Origin: an uncultured Pseudomonadota bacterium
Lineage (GTDB): Bacteria > Pseudomonadota > Gammaproteobacteria > Burkholderiales > Rhodocyclaceae
Assembly (NCBI GenBank): GCA_946479855.1
Contig: CAMLHL010000058.1
Coordinates: forward strand, 1-18,337
Direction: 5' to 3'
Length of the DNA: 18,337 bases
The notes below the pieces were generated by a model. That model was given only the letters and a program-made list of their open reading frames with translations. It had not been told where the DNA came from and searched no databases. Shown here piece after piece: positions 14,077-18,337 of the stretch. The stretch's first letter is position 1. Every line of letters begins with the position of its first letter. Position numbers and translations under genes: made by a program.

Positions 14077-15345
14077 CTAGAGCACCAGGAAGGCGACGAT
14101 CGCCACTGCGGTCGGCGGCAAGGCCGCGAGCGCCAGACCGAGTGGACTGACCGACTCATCGGCAAAGCTCGACTTCAAGATGGCGAGGCCGGCCGGATTC
14201 GGCGCGTTGGCAATGATGGTCAGGCCGCCCCCCGCCACGGCGCCGGCGACGATGGCATATTGGAAGGCCGGCGTCACCCCCTGGACCAGCGAGGCGAGAT
14301 AGGTCAGCGCGGCATTGTCGGTAATCGCCGTCAACCCGAGGGCCATGAAAAACAGCAGGGTCGGCTCGACACCGAGCAGCACCTTCTGCAACCACCATTG
14401 CTGCAGGCCACCGAGCACCACCAGACCGGCCAGGAAAAAGGCGACAAGCAGCCCCTCGCGGAGGATCAGGCGATCCTGATGGCGCTCATAGGCTTCGGTA
14501 TATCCGAGAAAAAACAGGAAGAGCCCCATGAACACCGCCGGGTGATGCGCAAAGACTACAACGGCGACGAGAAAGGCGAGGTGTATCAGAACGACGACGA
14601 ATGGCACCGCCGTCCGTGCGCCGTTTGCGCCAGCATCAAGCGGTGCAGACAGTTCGCGGCGGAAAATGGCGGTGAGCGCCGTGGCATTGATCAACACGGC
14701 CAGCACCGCTTTCCAGCCGAAGGTGGAGAACATGAACAGGGTGTCCCACTGCCAGGTCGATGCCACCATAAGCACCGGCGGCGCCCCAAAACTGGTCAGC
14801 GTGCCGCCGATCGAGACATTGACGAAGAGCACGCCGATCGTCGCATACATCAGGCGAGGCGACAGGCCGCCGGCGAAATAGCGGTCGCGCAGCATCAAGG
14901 CCGCCAGCGTCATCGCTGCCGGCTCGGTGATGAAGGAGCCAAGCAGCGGAATGCCCGAGAGGCACAGGAAGAACACCGCCAGTTCCCGACGCGCCGGCAG
15001 CAACGCCGCCAGCCCGCGAACGGCCATGGCGCAGAACTCCAGGATCGGCCGGCTCGCCGCGATGACCATGATCACGAAGACGAACATCGGCTCGGTGAAA
15101 TTGCGGCTTTCCATGTAGTCGACCGCATCGGTCTTGTCGGTCAGGCCGAACAGCGCAACGACCAGCACGAAGGCCCAGAAGCCGAACACCACCTCGACTT
15201 CCGCCAGCAGGTGCCACAAGCCGGCGTGGCTGGGCTGCGCATGCGCGAGCCGGGCAAACAACTTGGTGGAGAAGGTATGCAGTACGGCCAGCCCGAAAAT
15301 AACGGCGGCAACTATCTCAGGGGAGGAAATGATCTCGGCGGTCAC
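14077..15345 (-). CDS. Putative Na+/H+ antiporter family membrane protein
   Basis: With the GTG at 15345 the protein has 422 residues and roughly 11 or 12 membrane helices. Segments recognised from the putative Na+/H+ antiporter (formerly DUF1504) family, within the wider NhaD/arsenite-permease-like ion transporters, are GSFITEPAAMTLAAL (136-150), VNVSIGGTLTSFGAPPVLMV (175-194), LTAITDNAALTYL (338-350) and IIANAPNPAGLAIL (377-390). The last two probably line the ion path. The open frame continues upstream to an ATG at 15468, but the extra residues are Arg/Gly-rich and unlike a membrane protein, so the GTG giving MTAEIISSPEIVAAV is preferred even though no Shine-Dalgarno is seen. It is not in an obvious operon. 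Function in pH or sodium homeostasis is inferred from family. Confidence 0.78.
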   Translation of the reverse strand: MTAEIISSPEIVAAVIFGLAVLHTFSTKLFARLAHAQPSHAGLWHLLAEVEVVFGFWAFVLVVALFGLTDKTDAVDYMESRNFTEPMFVFVIMVIAASRPILEFCAMAVRGLAALLPARRELAVFFLCLSGIPLLGSFITEPAAMTLAALMLRDRYFAGGLSPRLMYATIGVLFVNVSIGGTLTSFGAPPVLMVASTWQWDTLFMFSTFGWKAVLAVLINATALTAIFRRELSAPLDAGANGARTAVPFVVVLIHLAFLVAVVVFAHHPAVFMGLFLFFLGYTEAYERHQDRLILREGLLVAFFLAGLVVLGGLQQWWLQKVLLGVEPTLLFFMALGLTAITDNAALTYLASLVQGVTPAFQYAIVAGAVAGGGLTIIANAPNPAGLAILKSSFADESVSPLGLALAALPPTAVAIVAFLVL

Positions 15346-15491
15346 AACGGCAACGGTGAATGGGCTTGGCCGCAAGCGTAACACAGGCCGCCACCGGCCA
15401 TTGCCGGCCCCTCCCTGCGCCGGCTGGCGAGCCATCGCCCCGCTTCCGCGAATGCAGCGGACGGGCACCGCCGATCATCCTGACGCCGAGG

Positions 15492-15519
15492 CGTCGACCG
15501 CCGATAGCGACGGTCGACG
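15492..15519. repeat. 9-bp inverted repeat downstream of the PCuAC gene
   Basis: CGTCGACCG (15492-15500) and CGGTCGACG (15511-15519) are perfect complements around a 10-base loop. It sits about 16 bases past the stop of the leftward PCuAC gene. The A/T tract (15522-15537) lies on the gene side of the hairpin rather than after it, so it is not a standard intrinsic terminator for that transcript. Confidence 0.4.
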
Positions 15520-15535
15520 GCAAAAAATCCGATTT

Positions 15536-16000
15536 TTAGTGCTTGTTTTCCATCGCTGGCGCTCCCGCGGCCATCGGCCGGACCACCTTGGCGTCGACCT
15601 GCTTGCTGCTGCCATCATCGAAGGTCAGCGTGATCAGCACCACATCGCCTTCCTTCATCGGCGCCTTGAGGTCGATCATCATGACATGCAGGCCACCCGG
15701 CTTGAGTACGGCCTCGCCCTTGGCCTTGATGTCGATGGCCGTAACCGGCCGCATTTTCATGACGCCGCCTTCGTTGAGATGGGTATGCAACTCGGTCGCC
15801 CGGGAAACCGGGTTGTCGGCCTTGACGACCTTGACGTCCTTGTCGCCATTATTCTTGATCACCATGAAGGCGCCGGTGGCTGGCGCATTGGGGGGCGCCA
15901 GGCGAACGTAGGGATCCTGCACGGAAACGTTGTCGGCGGCACCGGCAAAAACGCCGACCGAGAACAGCAGGCTGGCTGCGAACAGTGACAATTGCTTCAT
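15536..16000 (-). CDS. Periplasmic copper chaperone PCuAC (DUF461 family)
   Basis: A 154-residue exported protein with signal peptide (1 to about 21) and the complete Cu(I)-binding signature H-X10-M-X21-H-X-M: His72, Met83, His105 and Met107, within ELHTHLNEGGVMKM and LKPGGLHVMM. A Met/His-bearing tail ends the protein (MENKH). PCuAC proteins hand copper to CuA sites, usually with SCO1, in cytochrome oxidases and in some species nitrous oxide reductase. The frame continues upstream but only the part from ATG 16000 is real; AAGGAG lies upstream of it. It follows the SCO1 gene by 14 bp in a three-gene operon divergent from nosZ, so delivery of copper to NosZ is the likely job. Confidence 0.92.
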   Translation of the reverse strand: MKQLSLFAASLLFSVGVFAGAADNVSVQDPYVRLAPPNAPATGAFMVIKNNGDKDVKVVKADNPVSRATELHTHLNEGGVMKMRPVTAIDIKAKGEAVLKPGGLHVMMIDLKAPMKEGDVVLITLTFDDGSSKQVDAKVVRPMAAGAPAMENKH

Positions 16001-16014
16001 GGCTTCAGGCTCCT

Positions 16015-16617
16015 TCAGGGGTGATTCAAGTATTTGCGTATCGCGACGACGACCTGGTCCGGTGGCGTGGCATGGGCGATCTTGCCGACCAGTTGCCCGT
16101 CCGGCCCGACGATGAGGGTATCCGACGAATGATCGACGACATAGCCGCCTCCGGCCGTGGCGATCTTCTGTTCGGCATAGAACACACCATAGCGCTTGGC
16201 GACTTCGGCAATGGTTTCCGGCGCGCCGGTGACCCCGACGATGGCGGGATGGAAGAATTCGACATATTCCTTCAGGCGTGCCGGCGTATCGCGTTTCGGG
16301 TCGACCGAAACAAAGATCATCGCAACTTTGGCAAGCTCCTCGGAGCTCAACTGTTTCAGACCTTCGGCGGTTGCGGCCAGCGAAGTCGGACAGATGTCGG
16401 GACAATAGGTGTACCCGAAATACACCAGCACCAGCTTGCCGCGGTAATCCTTCAACGATACCGGCCCGGCCGCCGATTGCAGCGTGAAATCGCCGCCGGC
16501 TGCGATGGCGGCCCGGGGCAGCGGACGTTCCGGCATTTCCGGTTGCCAGAACAGCGCAACTCCCGCCACGGCCAGCGCCAGCAAACCGGCAATTGCCATC
16601 AGAATTCGTTCGGACAT
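16015..16617 (-). CDS. SCO1/SenC/PrrC-family copper chaperone/thiol reductase
   Basis: A 200-residue protein anchored by one N-terminal helix (about 5-24), with a thioredoxin-like periplasmic domain. The copper-binding CxxxC motif is YCPDICP with Cys72 and Cys76, and the third ligand is His163 in VVDHSS. FVSVDPKRDTP (102-112) is another family hallmark. SCO proteins load copper into, or reduce the thiols of, CuA centres. The ATG at 16617 is the one whose A is shared with the upstream gene's TGA stop (TGATG), so translation is coupled. The gene sits between an unknown membrane-anchored protein and PCuAC, in an operon divergent from nosZ. This pairing suggests maturation of the NosZ CuA site. 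Confidence 0.93.
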   Translation of the reverse strand: MSERILMAIAGLLALAVAGVALFWQPEMPERPLPRAAIAAGGDFTLQSAAGPVSLKDYRGKLVLVYFGYTYCPDICPTSLAATAEGLKQLSSEELAKVAMIFVSVDPKRDTPARLKEYVEFFHPAIVGVTGAPETIAEVAKRYGVFYAEQKIATAGGGYVVDHSSDTLIVGPDGQLVGKIAHATPPDQVVVAIRKYLNHP

Positions 16618-17108
16618 CAGTCGTGGCTCCCCGCGCTGAAGCGATAAGGAATCGCAATGCGTTCGCTGCCGGTCTCGACAATCACTGTCGCCTGCCAATC
16701 CATGTGGCCGGTGATACAAACCGGCAGGGTCGCTTCGCCGACAAAGCGGCCGGCGCCGCGCGGCGCCAGTTGCGGCCGGTTGTAGCCCATGTTCATGTCG
16801 ATGCCGGTGAAATCGACATCGACCCGCCGTGGCGAAAAACCGCTTGTCGCGACCTGCAACGCAAACGGCTTGACCAGCGGAATCGGTCGCGGGTCCATGA
16901 GCAGCTCGACCTTGCCGCCATTGGGCAGCGTCACCGCACAAGCCTGCTGCTGCAGATTGCAGACGGGATCGGGCTGGACGGTGACATCAGCCTTGGGCAG
17001 CAGCAGCGGCGAAAACTTGTAGCCGACCACGACCACCAGCGCAATCAGCTCAATGCCAATCAAATCAATCAGAATTTTCTTATTCACAAGCCAGGATCGG
17101 GGATGCAC
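16617..17108 (-). CDS. Membrane-anchored periplasmic protein of unknown function in the nos/copper cluster (possibly FixH/YtkA-like)
   Basis: A 163-residue protein if the GTG at 17108 is used. A GTG at 17087 (giving MNKKILIDLIG) is an equally good start, and neither has a clear Shine-Dalgarno. One transmembrane helix (about 13-32) is followed by a periplasmic, beta-rich domain. Residues that could bind copper are Cys50, Cys57 and Cys131, the Met105/Met107 pair in IDMNMGYN, and His135/Met136 in CITGHMDW. The GIDMNMGYN...GRFVGEATLPVC...MDWQ pattern recalls FixH/YtkA-like domains, but I cannot place it firmly. It is the first gene of the operon with SCO1 and PCuAC, read away from nosZ, so a role in copper-enzyme assembly is a reasonable guess. 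Confidence 0.75.
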   Translation of the reverse strand: MHPRSWLVNKKILIDLIGIELIALVVVVGYKFSPLLLPKADVTVQPDPVCNLQQQACAVTLPNGGKVELLMDPRPIPLVKPFALQVATSGFSPRRVDVDFTGIDMNMGYNRPQLAPRGAGRFVGEATLPVCITGHMDWQATVIVETGSERIAIPYRFSAGSHD

Positions 17109-17152
17109 GCTATTTGGGATGCCCTATTCTCGCCGAAGATGCATTTTCAAAT

Positions 17153-17166
17153 TTAACAAGAATCAA
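17153..17166. promoter_or_regulatory. FNR/DNR-type box (TTAAC-AAGA-ATCAA) upstream of nosZ
   Basis: Eight of ten defined positions match TTGAT-N4-ATCAA, with a perfect right half. Its centre (17159.5) lies about 40 bp before the start site expected from the -10-like CATAAA at 17187-17192, the standard class II activator position. FNR/DNR/NNR-type proteins commonly activate nosZ in denitrifiers. Confidence 0.5.
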
Positions 17167-17186
17167 TTTTTTCATGGCCGGCGAAG

Positions 17187-17192
17187 CATAAA
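17187..17192 (+). promoter_or_regulatory. Candidate -10 element (CATAAA) of the nosZ promoter
   Basis: It matches TATAAT at four of six positions. Its main support is position: it is correctly placed relative to the FNR-type box at 17153-17166, predicting transcription from about 17199 and an 85-base leader before the nosZ ATG. No good -35 is seen, as expected for an activator-dependent promoter. Confidence 0.35.
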
Positions 17193-17195
17193 GTG

Positions 17196-17212
17196 TGCGG
17201 CAAATTGTCGCA
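17196..17212. promoter_or_regulatory. 17-bp palindrome TGCGGCAAATTGTCGCA, candidate RegA/PrrA-type operator
   Basis: The half-sites TGCGGC and GTCGCA pair at five of six positions around AAATT. It matches the palindrome at 4178-4194 at 15 of 17 positions. It lies just downstream of the candidate nosZ -10 and so would cover the predicted transcription start, a place more typical of repression or of an additional promoter further down. Confidence 0.6.
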
Positions 17213-17283
17213 GAGGCTATAGGTCGCAAGCGGTGATGGGGGAATGGAAGTTCTTACTTCTGGTATTTTTGGGAGAAATCAAT

Positions 17284-18337
17284 ATGAATAAATTTGCAGT
17301 GAAATCCACCGCGCTGTTGCTGGCTGCCGGTTTCGCAGCTGCGGCGTGGTCCGCCGAATCGCTGCAGGACGTGATGAAGCGTCGCGGTCTCAGCCAGCAG
17401 GATCTGCTGGCTGCGTCCAAGACCTACGTTCCGACCGGCAAGCGTGACGAATTCGTGGTCTTTGCCTCCGGTGGCCAGTCCGGTCAGGTGATCGTGTATG
17501 GCATTCCGTCCATGCGCATCCTGAAGTACATCGGCGTGTTCACGCCGGAACCGTGGCAAGGCTACGGTTTTGACGAAAACTCCAAGGCCGTGCTGCGCCA
17601 GGGCAACATCGACGGCAAGGAAATCAACTGGGGCGATACGCACCACCCGGCCATCTCGGAAACCCAGGGCAAGTATGACGGTCAGTTCCTGTTCATCAAC
17701 GACAAGGCCAATCCGCGCCTCGCCGTGATCGACCTGCGCGACTTCGAAACCAAGCAGATCGTCGTCAATCCGATCTACAAGTCCGAGCACGGTGGCGCCT
17801 TCGTCACGCCGAACACCGAGTATGTCATCGAAGCCGCCCAATACGCCGCTCCGCTGGAAAACCGGAAGTTCTTCCCGCTCGAAGAGTTCAACGAGAAATA
17901 TCGCGGTGGCGTGACCTACTGGAAGTTCGACCGCAAGGAAGGCCGTATCGAACCGAAGGAATCCTTCTCCCTCGAACTGCCGCCCTACTCGCAGGACTTG
18001 TCCGATGCCGGTAAAGGTCCGTCCGATGGCTGGTCGTTCACCAATTCCTTCTGTTCCGAGCGTTATGTCGGCGGTATCGAAAAGGGCCGTCCGCCGTATG
18101 AAGCCGGTTGCTCCGCCAAGGACACCGACTACCTGCACGTGATCAACTGGAAGAAAGCCGCCGAACTGGTGGCCGCTGGCAAGGCCAAGACCATCAACGG
18201 TCACAAGGTCCTGCCGATGGACGTCTCGATCAAGGAAGGCATCCTCTTCCTCGTTCCGGAACCGAAGTCCCCGCACGGCGTTGACGTGACCCCGGACGGC
18301 AAGTTCCTGACCGTCTCCGGCAAGCTCGACACCCACG
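17284..18337 (+). CDS. nosZ: Nitrous oxide reductase, Sec-exported (clade II type), N-terminal 351 residues; runs off the window
   Basis: The gene starts at ATG 17284 with GGGAG about nine bases upstream and is open to the right edge. The first 24 residues (MNKFAVKSTALLLAAGF...WSAES) are a Sec signal peptide without the twin-arginine motif of classical NosZ, a clade II mark. The beta-propeller part shows candidate CuZ-cluster histidines: His120/His121 in GDTHHPAISETQG, His169 in SEHGGAFVTPNTEY and His331 in PHGVDVTPDGK. TNSFCSERYVGG (253-264) fits the clade II form. The enzyme reduces N2O to N2 in the periplasm; the CuA domain should lie beyond the edge, as may any C-terminal heme domain. It is divergent from the SCO1/PCuAC operon. 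Confidence 0.95.
   Translation, partial: MNKFAVKSTALLLAAGFAAAAWSAESLQDVMKRRGLSQQDLLAASKTYVPTGKRDEFVVFASGGQSGQVIVYGIPSMRILKYIGVFTPEPWQGYGFDENSKAVLRQGNIDGKEINWGDTHHPAISETQGKYDGQFLFINDKANPRLAVIDLRDFETKQIVVNPIYKSEHGGAFVTPNTEYVIEAAQYAAPLENRKFFPLEEFNEKYRGGVTYWKFDRKEGRIEPKESFSLELPPYSQDLSDAGKGPSDGWSFTNSFCSERYVGGIEKGRPPYEAGCSAKDTDYLHVINWKKAAELVAAGKAKTINGHKVLPMDVSIKEGILFLVPEPKSPHGVDVTPDGKFLTVSGKLDTH

Noticed and set aside
14260..15381. Open frame of 373 residues antisense to the putative Na+/H+ antiporter
   Set aside because: Extremely rich in Arg, Gln, Glu and His without any domain; the opposite strand encodes a conserved membrane transporter.
15492..15519. Hairpin as intrinsic terminator of the PCuAC operon
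   Set aside because: The A/T tract lies between the gene and the hairpin, the wrong order for an intrinsic terminator in that direction; kept only as an inverted repeat.
16001..16681. Extended N-terminal part of the frame containing PCuAC
   Set aside because: It overlaps the SCO1 gene on the same strand in another frame and reads as a low-complexity Arg-rich shadow. The PCuAC signal peptide begins at 16000.
17254..18336. Open frame of 360 residues antisense to nosZ
   Set aside because: It is the mirror of the nosZ coding frame; NosZ histidine motifs and signal peptide on the plus strand decide the matter.

Overview
The window looks like a chromosomal segment of a GC-rich denitrifying betaproteobacterium, most likely Rhodocyclales (Dechloromonas/Azonexus-like). 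This is inferred from a Sec-exported (clade II type) nitrous oxide reductase, a RegB/RegA redox two-component pair, many c-type cytochromes, and a DnaQ C-terminus close to the proteobacterial form. No tRNA, rRNA, insertion sequence, CRISPR array or phage gene was seen. Coding density is high, and many neighbouring genes overlap at ATGA or TGATG junctions.

Layout. Positions 1-3169 (+) hold the 3' part of dnaQ, a membrane-anchored alpha/beta hydrolase, an M18 aminopeptidase (apeB) and an isoprenylcysteine-methyltransferase-like membrane protein, all tightly packed. Positions 3161-4155 (-) hold a diheme cytochrome c4-like protein followed by a small exported protein of unknown function. A short regulatory region (4156-4241) separates them from regB-regA (4242-6031, +). 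Positions 6094-7843 (-) encode a periplasmic monoheme cytochrome c and an outer-membrane beta-barrel with an N-terminal c-heme motif (Cyc2-like). Divergent from these are a NapC/NirT-type tetraheme cytochrome and an OmpR/TctE-type two-component system (7983-10670, +). Next come a GCS2/YbdK-type carboxylate-amine ligase and a CPA2 antiporter (10819-13159, -), a divergent class I amidotransferase-like hydrolase (13249-14031, +), and a putative Na+/H+ antiporter (14077-15345, -). The right end has a copper-delivery operon (membrane protein of unknown function, SCO1/SenC, PCuAC; 15536-17108, -) divergent from nosZ, which runs off the edge.

How they may work together. The regulatory regions in front of nosZ and of the cytochrome c4 gene/regBA share a nearly identical 17-bp palindrome, TGCGRC-N5-GTCGCA. 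In each case an FNR-type box lies upstream, and the two box-to-palindrome distances differ by exactly 10 bp. This suggests N2O reduction and cytochrome supply are co-regulated by an FNR/DNR-type protein and possibly RegA. The tetraheme quinol oxidase, soluble cytochrome and outer-membrane porin-cytochrome together would make a full electron path from the quinone pool to the cell surface. SCO1 and PCuAC are well placed to supply copper to NosZ. All functional links are inferences from sequence motifs and gene order.
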